Shown here in pieces: positions 23,493-32,537 of a stretch of DNA of 64,000 nt. This stretch comes from Candidatus Gastranaerophilales bacterium (GTDB taxonomy: Bacteria > Cyanobacteriota > Vampirovibrionia > Gastranaerophilales > Gastranaerophilaceae), in contig CALUSL010000007.1 in the NCBI GenBank assembly GCA_944323425.1, positions 19,261-83,260 of the forward strand, in the 5' to 3' direction. A model generated the notes under the pieces. That model searched no databases, was not told the origin of the DNA, and saw only the letters and a program-made list of their open reading frames with translations. Each line of letters begins with the position of its first letter. Positions within the stretch are counted from its first letter, which is position 1. A program made the position numbers and the translations under genes.

Positions 23493-25013
23493 ATGGCAAC
23501 AATCAGACCTGATGAAATTACATCAATCATCAAAGCCAAAATCGAAAACTATAACTCAACAATGGAAGTGTCCAATGTTGGCTCTGTTCTCGAAGTTGGT
23601 GACGGTATTGCTCGTGTTTACGGCTTGAGAAATGCAATGGCAAACGAGCTTGTTGAATTTGATGACGGACAAGGAACACTCGGTATTACACTAAACCTTG
23701 AAGAAGACAACGTTGGTGTTGTTATTCTCGGTGAATACAAGCAAATTAAAGAAGGAATGACTGTAAAAACTACAGGAAGAATTGCTTCTGTTCCTGTCGG
23801 TGACGGACTTATCGGTAGAATTATCAGCCCTACAGGCAGACCTGTTGATGGAAAGGGTGATATTCATTATGAAAAAACCAGACCTGTTGAGCGTGTTGCT
23901 CCGGGTATTGTTACCAGAAAGTCAGTTCATGAACCGCTTCAGACAGGTTTGACTGCTATTGACGCGCTTACTCCTATCGGTCGCGGACAAAGAGAGTTGA
24001 TTATCGGCGACAGACAGACCGGTAAGACTGCTATTGCTATTGATACAATCATTAACCAGAAGGGGCAGGATGTAATTTGTATTTATGTAGCAATCGGACA
24101 AAAAACATCAACTGTTGCTCAGCTGGCTAAAAAACTTGAAGATTATGGTGCAATGGATTATACAATTATCGTATCGGCTACTGCTGATGAATCTGCACCG
24201 CTTCAGTATATTGCTCCGTTTGCAGGTGTTGCTATTGCGGAAGAATTTATGGAACAGGGTAAGGCTGTTCTTATTGTTTATGATGATCTTACAAAACATG
24301 CTCAGGCTTATCGTGCAATGAGTTTGCTTTTGAGAAGACCGCCGGGACGTGAAGCTTATCCTGGTGATGTATTCTACTTGCATTCCAGATTGCTTGAAAG
24401 AGCTTGTAAGTTAAATGATAAGCTCGGTGGCGGAAGTATTACAGCTCTGCCTATTATTGAGACACAGGCAGGTGACGTTTCAGCTTATATTCCGACTAAC
24501 GTAATTTCTATTACAGACGGTCAGATATTCCTAGAAACCGGTCTTTTTAACTCCGGTATAAGACCTGCGATAAATGCCGGTATTTCTGTATCCCGTGTTG
24601 GCGGTGCTGCTCAGACTAAGGCTATCAAACAGGTTGCAGGTAAATTGAGACTTGACCTTGCTCAATTCAGAGAATTGGAAGCATTTGCTCAATTCGCTTC
24701 AGATCTTGATAAAGCTACTCAGGATCAGTTGTTAAGAGGTCAAAAACTGACTGAAGTATTGAAACAGCCTCAATATTCTCCTCTCAGTGTTGCTCAGCAG
24801 GTTTCAATTCTTTTCGCTGCAAACGAAGGTATTCTGGATGATGTTCCAAATACGAAAATTGCTCAGTTCAAAAAAGAATGGTTTGAATATTTTGATTCAA
24901 ATCTTTCAGATCTTAGCGCACGATTAAATGCCGGATCTGCATTGAGCGATGAGGATAAAGTTGCGCTGAAAGAACGTTTGGAAAACTTTAAGTCATCTGT
25001 TTTTGCAGCATAA
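23493..25013 (+). CDS. atpA: ATP synthase F1 subunit alpha
   Basis: 506 residues, regulatory nucleotide-binding subunit of the F1 hexamer. Walker A is [13 protein letters not shown] (about 169-181), the Walker B-type [12 protein letters not shown] is near 265, and the arginine finger region appears as the ALT-signature [17 protein letters not shown] (about 363-379). The N-terminal beta-barrel has [16 protein letters not shown]. Very well conserved and of standard length. A matching beta subunit gene (atpD) is not in this window; in Cyanobacteriota it lies in a separate atpD-atpC operon. Confidence 0.98.
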   Translation: MATIRPDEITSIIKAKIENYNSTMEVSNVGSVLEVGDGIARVYGLRNAMANELVEFDDGQGTLGITLNLEEDNVGVVILGEYKQIKEGMTVKTTGRIASVPVGDGLIGRIISPTGRPVDGKGDIHYEKTRPVERVAPGIVTRKSVHEPLQTGLTAIDALTPIGRGQRELIIGDRQTGKTAIAIDTIINQKGQDVICIYVAIGQKTSTVAQLAKKLEDYGAMDYTIIVSATADESAPLQYIAPFAGVAIAEEFMEQGKAVLIVYDDLTKHAQAYRAMSLLLRRPPGREAYPGDVFYLHSRLLERACKLNDKLGGGSITALPIIETQAGDVSAYIPTNVISITDGQIFLETGLFNSGIRPAINAGISVSRVGGAAQTKAIKQVAGKLRLDLAQFRELEAFAQFASDLDKATQDQLLRGQKLTEVLKQPQYSPLSVAQQVSILFAANEGILDDVPNTKIAQFKKEWFEYFDSNLSDLSARLNAGSALSDEDKVALKERLENFKSSVFAA

Positions 25014-25036
25014 ACTAAATACAAAAAGGACGAACA

Positions 25037-25972
25037 ATGCCGAATTTATTGGATATAAAAGATAGAATAAACAGTATTAAAAACACTCAGAAAATAACAC
25101 GAGCAATGAAAATGGTTGCTGCGGCTAAGGTTAAAAAATCAGAAAACAGAGTTAAAGCCGGCAGACCGTTTTCTAAGGCTCTTGTTAGTGCATTCAAAAG
25201 AGTACTTGACTCGGTTGATTGTGATGCATCTGCTGCAGGTTTGAAAATAGAAAGAGCTATTGACAATTATCCTGCGCTTATGAAAAAAAGAGAGTTAAAA
25301 ACTGCGGGTCTGTTGATGGTAACATCCAATAAGGGGCTTGCCGGCGCGTATAATGCTAATGTCATCAGATATACACTGAAAAAGATTCAGGAGTTGAAAG
25401 CTCAAAACATCGATGCTAAGCTTTATATTGTCGGTCAGAAAGGTCTTTCCGGAATTAGAAGAAAGGCTCAGGAAGCCGGCGTTGAAATCGTAAAAACATA
25501 TACAAAAATTTCACAGGAGCCGAACGCTTCAAATGCTATAGTGATAGCAGAGGATATGGCGCAAGACTTTGTTGAAAACAAAATAGACAGTATTGAAATT
25601 GTGACAACAAGATTCAAAAATATGATGTCATATTCGGTCGAAGACTGGAAGATTCTTCCGTTGGATAAACTCGATGATTATGAGGACGGAGAAGAGCATC
25701 ATGGCATTGATCCGTTAATGATTTTTGAGCCGGATATGAATCATATTTTGCAGAAAATTGTGCCGATGTATATTACGAATATCATTTATCAGGCGCTGCT
25801 TGAAGCAGTGGCAAGTGAGCTTGCTGCCAGAATGACAGCTATGTCTTCAGCGACAAGTAATGCTGATGATATGATAAGAAGTCTTACGATTGACTTCAAT
25901 AAGGCAAGACAGTTCGCTATCACTCAGGAGATACTCGAAGTCGTTTCGGGTGCTGATGCACTTAAAAACTAA
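25037..25972 (+). CDS. atpG: ATP synthase F1 subunit gamma
   Basis: 311 residues, the rotating central shaft. The N-terminal helix DIKDRINSIKNTQKITRAMK (6-25) and the C-terminal helix MSSATSNADDMIRSLTIDFN with KARQFAITQEILEVVSGADA are the family signatures. A central domain (75-240) contains ASN-type TSNKGLAGAYNANVIRY. It is somewhat longer than the E. coli protein; cyanobacterial gamma also carries an insertion, though the thiol-regulatory Cys pair of plastids was not seen. Last gene of the atp operon, followed by an NfnA-like gene after 31 bases. Confidence 0.96.
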   Translation: MPNLLDIKDRINSIKNTQKITRAMKMVAAAKVKKSENRVKAGRPFSKALVSAFKRVLDSVDCDASAAGLKIERAIDNYPALMKKRELKTAGLLMVTSNKGLAGAYNANVIRYTLKKIQELKAQNIDAKLYIVGQKGLSGIRRKAQEAGVEIVKTYTKISQEPNASNAIVIAEDMAQDFVENKIDSIEIVTTRFKNMMSYSVEDWKILPLDKLDDYEDGEEHHGIDPLMIFEPDMNHILQKIVPMYITNIIYQALLEAVASELAARMTAMSSATSNADDMIRSLTIDFNKARQFAITQEILEVVSGADALKN

Positions 25973-26003
25973 CTGACACGGGGAAATAACAAGGAATAAA
26001 AAT

Positions 26004-26852
26004 ATGGGATATAAAATATTAAAGAAAGTTGAGTTGTGTCCGAATCAGTATGAACTGACTATCGACGCACCGTTTGTGACAAAAAATGCTAAGGCAGGAC
26101 AGTTTATTATTCTTCGTGTTGACGAGGATGGAGAAAGAGTCCCTCTTACTATCGCTGATTTCAATAGAGAAAAGGGTGAGTTGACCATTGTTTTTATGGC
26201 AGTTGGTTATACAACAAAAAGTCTTGCAAAACTTAATGTTGGAGATGAAATAGCTGATGTTGTCGGTCCTCTCGGTCAGCCTACACATATTGAAAAATAT
26301 GGTACAGTTGTGTGTCTTGCGGGCGGATATGGCGCTGCTCCCTGCTATTTAATAGCCAAGGCTTTTAAAGAAGCCGGTAATAAGGTCTATATGATAATGG
26401 GCGCAAGAAACAAAGATTTGATATTCTGGAATGAAAAAATGAAGGATGCGTGCACTGAACTGTTTATTACAACTGATGATGGTTCTCTAGGTACCAAGGG
26501 CTTTGTAACAGGCGTAATGGAAGATATCATGTCAAAAGAAAAGGTAGATTATGCAATTGCCGTTGGTCCGATGCCGATGATGAGGGCTGTTGCTGAATTG
26601 ACTCGAGGCAAGGGTATAAAAACAGAAGCCAGTATGAATCCGATTATGGTTGATGGTACCGGTATGTGCGGTGCTTGCAGAGTTACTGTCGGCGGCAAGG
26701 TTAAATTTGCGTGTGTTGACGGACCTGATTTTGACGCTCATCAGATAGACTTTGATGAAGTAATAAACCGTACAAGAATATACAAGGATTATGAAAAAAA
26801 ACGTGATGAAAACTGCAATTTGTATAAGCAGGCAGAAGCATTAAAAAAATAA
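26004..26852 (+). CDS. nfnA: NfnA/SudB-like FAD/NAD-binding oxidoreductase subunit
   Basis: 282 residues. A ferredoxin-reductase-type FAD domain (1-95, with RVPLTIADFN near 49-58), an NAD(P) domain (100-220, LAGGYGAAPC near 110-119) and a C-terminal 2Fe-2S cysteine cluster (GTGMCGACRV and FACVDGPDFD, about 218-250). This layout is that of the small subunit of NADH-dependent ferredoxin:NADP+ oxidoreductase, also called sulphide dehydrogenase subunit B or PyrK-like. The partner NfnB was not seen within this window. The NfnAB enzyme would link the NADH, NADPH and ferredoxin pools, matching the hydrogenase operon. The ribosome binding site is AAGGAATAAAAAT. Confidence 0.88.
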   Translation: MGYKILKKVELCPNQYELTIDAPFVTKNAKAGQFIILRVDEDGERVPLTIADFNREKGELTIVFMAVGYTTKSLAKLNVGDEIADVVGPLGQPTHIEKYGTVVCLAGGYGAAPCYLIAKAFKEAGNKVYMIMGARNKDLIFWNEKMKDACTELFITTDDGSLGTKGFVTGVMEDIMSKEKVDYAIAVGPMPMMRAVAELTRGKGIKTEASMNPIMVDGTGMCGACRVTVGGKVKFACVDGPDFDAHQIDFDEVINRTRIYKDYEKKRDENCNLYKQAEALKK

Positions 26853-26870
26853 ATTCAAAAGGAGAATATA

Positions 26871-27041
26871 ATGTCTATACCTATATGTCCGTTAATGAGT
26901 GCAGGAAGTTCAATGGAAATAGTTTGTGCACAGGAGAAATGCTCCTGGTATTTGAAGAACTATAAAACATGTTCTGTATACCTTCTTGCTCATAACGCAG
27001 CATTGGATATCAAAGAAAAACAGTCCCGTTTGAAAAAATAA
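26871..27041 (+). CDS. Small conserved-looking cysteine protein (56 aa)
   Basis: A 56-residue gene with a strong AAGGAG ribosome binding site 7-8 bases before the ATG. The product starts MSIPICPLMSAGSSMEIVCA and contains four cysteines (C6, C19, C24, C34) spaced C-x12-C-x4-C-x9-C, then a helical YLLAHNAALDIKEKQ tail. The Cys pattern suggests a metal or small Fe-S site, but this is an inference. It lies 18 bases after nfnA, so it is probably co-transcribed with it and could be a small electron-transfer or assembly partner. I do not recognise a named family. Confidence 0.75.
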   Translation: MSIPICPLMSAGSSMEIVCAQEKCSWYLKNYKTCSVYLLAHNAALDIKEKQSRLKK

Positions 27042-27048
27042 ATGATTT

Positions 27049-28137
27049 TTATTCTTCGGTAATATCTTTTGGACCTGAATTCATTATTTTTATAACTTTT
27101 TCAGTGAATTTTTTAATTGTTTCTGTGTCCATTTTTTCGACATCGCCCTGATCAAATTCAATCAGGATTGCGGTAAGTTCGGCATAGTTATAATCACTTA
27201 AAATTTTCTTTTTGTCTGCGTCTGATGCACTGCAATATTTGTCCAGTGTGTCATTAATTTTTGCGACAAGATTATTAATTGCGTTTTGGGATTTGTCCCG
27301 TTGTTTTTGATCTTTAGCTGTATCTACGTATACTTCTTCCATTTTTTCTATCATTTTTGTAGAGACTGCACCTGCATTTATAATCTCAGCGCTTTCGTTT
27401 ACCATGTCGTCTGTCAAGTTCTGATAGTTTTCATCAACTTTTGCAATAATTTCTTTAAGCCTGTTGTGATTGCCGGCTGTTAATTCATTGTTGCAGCCAT
27501 CTTCATCAACATTGTTAATTTCATCCTGTATTTGTTCATATATATGTTTTTTTATGTTATTTTCACTGTTAGGATTGTTGAGCTCTTCTGTTTGTTTTGC
27601 AGCTAAGTCTTGTAATTGTGCATAAGGATTTGACACCGGTGCGTTGTTCTGCGTTGCGGGTGTATAGCTTTGAATTTGCATATAGTTCCCCGGTCCCCAG
27701 TAGTTATGGTTGTTATATCCCATATTGTAGTAACGTCCTAAAGGTGTGGCATTCCAGTATGAGTGGAAACCCCCATAAGGGTTCATGTAAGAGCCCATTG
27801 AAAAACTGTAACTTGTGTTTCCTCTATAACTGCTGAATTCGCTGCCATAGCCTCCCTGGTCTTCTATAGCAGCGAGACCGTACATCTCATCAAAACTGTA
27901 TTCATTTCCTTCTGTCTCATATACACCTCTGACAGCGTTGTTCATATCTCTGCTGGAGAACAGACCAAGTTCTGATTTTATAAGTTTTGCAACATCACCT
28001 TTGTCATATCTGCCGTTGCCGTTAGTGTCCGTAACTTGATATACCGTACTTTTACCTTTGCGTCCGCTTTTGGTAAATGTCCAGCCATTGTCTGTTCTTT
28101 GAACATCTATGTTACCTGATGAAAAAAATCCGCTCAT
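27049..28137 (-). CDS. Uncharacterised protein with EF-hand-like motif
   Basis: 362 residues from the ATG at 28137 (a longer frame to 28194 lacks support). Near the N terminus DTNGNGRYDKGDV (about 39-51) fits a Dx[DN]xDG-type calcium-binding loop, as in EF-hands and dockerins. A Gly/Tyr/Asn-rich stretch (about 95-160: YNNHNYWGPGNY, SYMNPYGGFHSYW) follows, then a C-terminal helical region rich in Asn, Glu and Lys (180-362). No signal peptide is visible. The aromatic Gly-rich part suggests a disordered or adhesive segment. Function unknown. Confidence 0.6.
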   Translation of the reverse strand: MSGFFSSGNIDVQRTDNGWTFTKSGRKGKSTVYQVTDTNGNGRYDKGDVAKLIKSELGLFSSRDMNNAVRGVYETEGNEYSFDEMYGLAAIEDQGGYGSEFSSYRGNTSYSFSMGSYMNPYGGFHSYWNATPLGRYYNMGYNNHNYWGPGNYMQIQSYTPATQNNAPVSNPYAQLQDLAAKQTEELNNPNSENNIKKHIYEQIQDEINNVDEDGCNNELTAGNHNRLKEIIAKVDENYQNLTDDMVNESAEIINAGAVSTKMIEKMEEVYVDTAKDQKQRDKSQNAINNLVAKINDTLDKYCSASDADKKKILSDYNYAELTAILIEFDQGDVEKMDTETIKKFTEKVIKIMNSGPKDITEE

Positions 28138-28247
28138 CTCTGTTTTTCCCCAATAAATTATGCATATATTGTATATAACGTTTTTTGCTTTCAAAAATTG
28201 CCTTTTTTATGTAACAAAAATTTAATACTTGCTTAACAAAGTTGTTC

Positions 28248-28264
28248 AAGTATACAATATACTT
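28248..28264. promoter_or_regulatory. Perfect inverted repeat directly before a start codon
   Basis: AAGTATA (28248-28254), CAA, TATACTT (28258-28264) abuts the ATG at 28265. It contains a TATACA/TATACT that could be a -10 box, so a repressor bound here would block transcription. No Shine-Dalgarno sequence is present. Confidence 0.4.
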
Positions 28265-29347
28265 ATGAAATTCATTTTAAATATCTTGCAAAAAACCATC
28301 ACTAAGGTTCTTCTGGTAATAATGTTTTTGTTACTTGTTTTTTGTATCTTTTTTTACTGGGGATGGTTTGAAAAGCAGATAAATAAATGTTTTGGATTTT
28401 ACTATATTTATAAAGGCGACAAAGCCCAGCGCGGCGGAAATCTGGAAAAGGCTATCAAGTATTACAAAAAGGGACTCGATAAATATCCTGAGCACTCTAT
28501 AGCAAGATGCAATCTTGGTAATATTTACGTAAAGTATGAGGATTTTCAGGCTGCTGTGGACGAGTACGGCAAGGCTCTTGAGTATGATCCGAAGTATATT
28601 GTGTGCAGGATGAATAGGGGGATAGTCGCATCTGAAAAGCTGGCAGACTATGATCTTGCAATAAGAGAGTATGAAACCATTCTTAACACAAAAAGATTTA
28701 CCGTTCATATTCCGTTTATATTTAATAGTGTAAAACCCACAAGGGACAATAAAACAATTGCGCTTTATAATATGGGGCTTGCATATCGTGGAAAATCAAT
28801 GCTTATTGGTGAAGAAACTTACACTTCAAATTATTATTTAAAAAAAGCAATAGAATGCTATGAAAAGGCTATGAAACGAACGAAGAAAAGCTTTGATTTG
28901 TATTTCAACTACGCACTGGCTAATCATATACTGGGGGATTACAAAAAAGCCGGTCAGGGCTACTGTAAAGCAATGGAACTGGAACCGATGAGTTTTGATG
29001 CGCACTACAATCATGCTTTGCTCCTAAAACATCTGAAAAAGTATAAAGAGTCAATTGATGAGCTGGAAAAAGCAAGTCTGATTCTGGATACGGAAACTGA
29101 TTTCGCTATTTCCCGTTATGTGTTCGATATAATCTATGAGGTCAACCAGAAACTTGTTGCTACGGACAGGTACAAATTCCTTGTCGAACAAAATAAGGAT
29201 GAACACTGGGATCAGGAAAGCCAGCTTGTATACAAGGAAGGTAAAGTTTACCTATCTGACGACTACGAGGAGGAAATGAGAAAAAATTTCAGCAGATGTG
29301 CGGGTAGAATGTATTTTGCAAATAAAAAGGACAAGCCGAATGACTGA
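28265..29347 (+). CDS. Membrane-anchored TPR-repeat protein
   Basis: 360 residues. An N-terminal membrane helix (about 13-35) is followed by TPR units, for example KAIKYYKKGLDKYPEHSIAR and CNLGNIYVKYEDFQAAVDEY (about 63-105), IALYNMGLAYRGKSM, and FDAHYNHALLLKHLKKYKES. The start chosen is ATG 28265; the upstream TTG at 28229 has no ribosome binding site. The gene overlaps the GGDEF gene by 8 bases, so the two are translationally coupled and may form one signalling unit, the TPR part acting as a scaffold. Partner proteins are unknown. Confidence 0.75.
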   Translation: MKFILNILQKTITKVLLVIMFLLLVFCIFFYWGWFEKQINKCFGFYYIYKGDKAQRGGNLEKAIKYYKKGLDKYPEHSIARCNLGNIYVKYEDFQAAVDEYGKALEYDPKYIVCRMNRGIVASEKLADYDLAIREYETILNTKRFTVHIPFIFNSVKPTRDNKTIALYNMGLAYRGKSMLIGEETYTSNYYLKKAIECYEKAMKRTKKSFDLYFNYALANHILGDYKKAGQGYCKAMELEPMSFDAHYNHALLLKHLKKYKESIDELEKASLILDTETDFAISRYVFDIIYEVNQKLVATDRYKFLVEQNKDEHWDQESQLVYKEGKVYLSDDYEEEMRKNFSRCAGRMYFANKKDKPND

Positions 29348-30812
29348 TATAAAGAAACCTGAACTGAATTTTTTGTGGGAGATATCAAATGTTTTAACAA
29401 AGAATTGTGATGAACAGGTGCTCGTAAACGAGTTGAAGGCAGTTTTTGAGCGTTTTCTTTTTGTGAAAAATTTTCAGGTGTTTATGTGGGACGAATTTTC
29501 GTCAACATTACGTGATTTTGTTAAAAGTTGGATAATTATAGACAAGAATTTGCAGAGCGAAAAAGTAAAAAAAATATTCGAGACGCTTTCTGAAAACTCA
29601 CAGGACAACTTTATCCTGAATGGCGTGCTGCTGGATTTTAATCGTGCAGCCCTTGAACTCGAGTATTGTTTTGACAGCTGTTTAAAAGAAGAAAACAATA
29701 TTGTTTATTTTCCGCTATATAAAGAAAATACACTAAATGGCGTTTTGGAACTCAGTTTTGATGAAGTTCTGCCTAATGTAAAAAAATACGATTTCATTTT
29801 TTCTATAGGTATTGCGATAAGGCAAATATCAGCTGCAATCTCAAATAAACTAATGAAAGACTCTATGGCAAAGAACATAGATTTTTATAAATCTATGAAA
29901 AATATTGCGAAACTTATTGAAACACAGTATGAATTGACATATATTCTTCCGATAATCGGTGAAATGGTGGACAAATTTATTACAGACCATTTGATATATA
30001 TCTTTATGAAGGATGAGGAATGCTATTTCAGACTGGTTTGGCCTCTGGAATGTAAGGATGAACGTATATATACGCTTATTGAACGTATAACAGACGAGCA
30101 TCCGTCTGAAATAACAGCTGACAGAACGACCGGAGTCTGGGCAATAAAATCAGAAAATGAGGTTATCGGTGCAATTGCAGCCGGAAGTTATATGGACAAA
30201 CTTGCTGATTCTGATATTGATTATTTGACCCTGCTTGCAAAACAAATTTCTGTGACCGTCCAGAAAGCAAACAGTTACGGACAAATGTTAAAATATGCTA
30301 CGCTGGATGCTTTAACAGGTTTGAACAATCGTAGACAATTCGAAATTCGTCTTAATCAGGAGGTCGCAACGGCAAAACGTAAGAATAAACCGCTTTGCTG
30401 CATAATGCTGGACATAGACTATTTTAAGCGGGTTAATGATACTTACGGACATTCTGCCGGTGATTGTGTTCTCAAAAATGTTGCTCATATTATAAAACAG
30501 GAACTTCGTGAATACGATATTGCATCACGATATGGAGGGGAAGAGTTTTGTATTCTTTTGCCTTACACGACTTTAAATGAAGCCGGTTTTGTCGCGCAAA
30601 GGCTAAGAAAAGCTGTTGAAAAAACAGAGATAAATATTACGGAAGAGCAGCTCGCCGGTGAAACAATTAACGTCTCAATCAGTGTCGGTGTAAGCAGTTA
30701 CGATGATAGTATTGAAACACCGCAGCAGCTTTATCAAAATGCTGATATGGCTCTTTATGAAGCAAAGCGCAGAGGACGAAACAGGGTTATAATGTATAAT
30801 GATATAGTCTAG
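29340..30812 (+). CDS. Diguanylate cyclase with GAF-like sensor region
   Basis: 490 residues. The C-terminal domain (about 325-485) is a GGDEF cyclase: DALTGLNNRRQFEIRL, MLDIDYFKRVNDTYGHSAGD and active site RYGGEEFCILLP, with the intact GGEEF signature needed to join two GTP into cyclic di-GMP. No RxxD inhibitory site is obvious upstream of the signature. The N-terminal 320 residues contain one or two GAF-like ligand-sensing regions and no membrane segment. The start is the ATG at 29340, overlapping the TPR gene by 8 bases. It probably feeds motility or pilus regulation. Confidence 0.92.
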   Translation: MTDIKKPELNFLWEISNVLTKNCDEQVLVNELKAVFERFLFVKNFQVFMWDEFSSTLRDFVKSWIIIDKNLQSEKVKKIFETLSENSQDNFILNGVLLDFNRAALELEYCFDSCLKEENNIVYFPLYKENTLNGVLELSFDEVLPNVKKYDFIFSIGIAIRQISAAISNKLMKDSMAKNIDFYKSMKNIAKLIETQYELTYILPIIGEMVDKFITDHLIYIFMKDEECYFRLVWPLECKDERIYTLIERITDEHPSEITADRTTGVWAIKSENEVIGAIAAGSYMDKLADSDIDYLTLLAKQISVTVQKANSYGQMLKYATLDALTGLNNRRQFEIRLNQEVATAKRKNKPLCCIMLDIDYFKRVNDTYGHSAGDCVLKNVAHIIKQELREYDIASRYGGEEFCILLPYTTLNEAGFVAQRLRKAVEKTEINITEEQLAGETINVSISVGVSSYDDSIETPQQLYQNADMALYEAKRRGRNRVIMYNDIV

Positions 30813-30845
30813 GGTATTTTTGCTATTGTTGCAATGAGCTGATTT

Positions 30846-31736
30846 TTATTTGTAGTTTATTTCATAATATCCGTCATTTATATAAAAAGTCATTGTAAAT
30901 TGCTCTCCTTTGTATGACTTCGGCGGCGGATAGTATTGCGGCAGGCTCATAAACATGTAATAAACAGCATCATTCATACTTTTATTGTCCGAGAGTTTCG
31001 AAAAATTCCTGTTAATAAGTTTGCCGGTAGAATCCAACGCAAAACTCACTTCACATCTGCCTTCACCTTTTACGGAAGTTACTTTTAAATTAGAAAAAAG
31101 AGCGCTTCTCAGAGCCACTTTGTAATTTTTAATCTCCTCGTCTGCTGCTTTTTGAGTGGATGTTTGTTTCGGTACAGGTGCTTTAGCAGTTTGTTTAGTA
31201 TTCTTTACCTGTTCCGGTGTTTTGGCTTTCTCTGGCTTTTGGGGACGATTTTTTGTCGTTTTTACTTCCTGCTTTTCTTCTTTTTTTGTGGAAGGTGCAG
31301 GCGTTTCTTGCGGTTGAACTATAACATTTTTTATAATTTTTATTACCTGTGGTTCTTGTTCTGCAGGCTCTTGATTTACCGGTTCTTCATTTTTTTTTTG
31401 CTCAACCGGTGAAGGCAGTTCGTCGTTCCATATTGTGTCAATATCTGGTATTTCCGTTTTTTGAACGGAGGATGAGGGAGTCTGTTTCGTTTTTGGTTCC
31501 GGCTGTTCATTCCAGGCAAAAATCCATATTAGCAGAGCAAGTACAACACAAACAGCAAATATACTCCACGAAATTATGTCAGATTTTTCAAACGGAATTC
31601 GTGCTTTTTGCGGTATGTTTTCTTGAACATATTCTGCATGTTTCTGCTCTTTTGTTTCAGAAAAATCATTATTTCCGCAATCACAGTAATCAGGTTTTGT
31701 TTGATATATTTGACCGCATTCCGTACATTTATACAT
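30846..31736 (-). CDS. Zinc-ribbon, membrane-anchored TonB-C-like protein
   Basis: 296 residues. A cytoplasmic zinc ribbon with C4, C7, C18 and C20 (YKCTECGQ and DYCDCGNN) is followed by a membrane helix (about 54-74) and a long Pro/Glu/Lys/Gln-rich periplasm-crossing linker (80-205). The C-terminal globular domain (about 210-296) has the TonB/TolA-type pattern EVSFALDSTGKLINRNFSKL, then a helix and YYPPPKSYKGEQFTMTFYI. A zinc ribbon fused to a TonB-like tail is unusual. It is the last of four co-directional genes with a neighbour carrying a second TonB-C-like domain. Function unknown. Confidence 0.7.
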   Translation of the reverse strand: MYKCTECGQIYQTKPDYCDCGNNDFSETKEQKHAEYVQENIPQKARIPFEKSDIISWSIFAVCVVLALLIWIFAWNEQPEPKTKQTPSSSVQKTEIPDIDTIWNDELPSPVEQKKNEEPVNQEPAEQEPQVIKIIKNVIVQPQETPAPSTKKEEKQEVKTTKNRPQKPEKAKTPEQVKNTKQTAKAPVPKQTSTQKAADEEIKNYKVALRSALFSNLKVTSVKGEGRCEVSFALDSTGKLINRNFSKLSDNKSMNDAVYYMFMSLPQYYPPPKSYKGEQFTMTFYINDGYYEINYK

Positions 31737-31787
31737 CTGTTCTGCCTCTTTTTTCGCCTGACTGAATTATTTTAGCATAAAAATTCT

Positions 31788-32537
31788 TTATTTTATTCTT
31801 TCGTAATCGGAATAATCTGATGGCGTGGAATACCTTGAGGTACGGGCAATCGTGAATCCGCCTTCTACATTCGTTATGACTCTTTTAGACTTTTCCGGAA
31901 ATTTTAAAATACTTTGTCCCTGATAACTCAGCAGTACCGGTTTTATCTTTCTTACCGCCATATCAGTGTATTGAGAATTTCTTGACCAAACTTTCAGATT
32001 AGATATACGTCCGAATTTGTCTACTGTAAAAGAGAACTCAAATCTTGTACCTATTGGAGCTGCCAGTACAACATCTCTCATAACCTGATTCTGGAGATTA
32101 CTTCTCCATTCGTTCCAGGCTATAATTTCTTCTTCCTCCGGGGTTAGTTTTTTCTGCGGAGGTGCTTTTTCCGGTTCTTTTGTTACGGTTGTGTTCGTGT
32201 CTGCTTTAGGCTCCTGTTTTTTTACTACTTCTTGTTTTACTTTTTTGGGTGTTTGAACTTTTTTTGGCTCTTGAACAGTAACTACTGTTTCTGTAATGAT
32301 TTTTGGCTTTTGCTTTGGCTGGACAATAACTGTTTCTGTATTATTTGCGTGCTCTTTTACGCTTGCAACATGGTTTTTGAGCGTGTTTTGAACAGGTGCC
32401 GGAGCTTCTTCTGTTATTATTTCCAGTTTAAAATCAGCATTTTCAGCCCGAATTGTTTTGGGCATTTCGGGTTTTAGTGCAATGACTGCTGCTGTCACTG
32501 CTATTATTAAGATTATAGCTGCTTTTAAAAAATTCAT
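31788..32537 (-). CDS. Membrane-anchored TonB-C-like protein
   Basis: 249 residues. One N-terminal membrane helix (FLKAAIILIIAVTAAVIALK, about 3-22), a long Lys/Pro/Val/Glu repeat linker (45-135, KKVQTPKKVKQEVVKK and KEPEKAPPQKKLTPEE), then a TonB-like C-terminal domain (about 145-249: EFSFTVDKFGRISNLKVWSR and YTDMAVRKIKPVLLSYQGQ). No ExbB/ExbD pair lies next to it. Its start overlaps the stop of the upstream polytopic gene (TAATG), so the two are coupled. It may span the periplasm and contact an outer-layer partner, like TonB or TolA. Hypothetical. Confidence 0.72.
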   Translation of the reverse strand: MNFLKAAIILIIAVTAAVIALKPEMPKTIRAENADFKLEIITEEAPAPVQNTLKNHVASVKEHANNTETVIVQPKQKPKIITETVVTVQEPKKVQTPKKVKQEVVKKQEPKADTNTTVTKEPEKAPPQKKLTPEEEEIIAWNEWRSNLQNQVMRDVVLAAPIGTRFEFSFTVDKFGRISNLKVWSRNSQYTDMAVRKIKPVLLSYQGQSILKFPEKSKRVITNVEGGFTIARTSRYSTPSDYSDYERIK

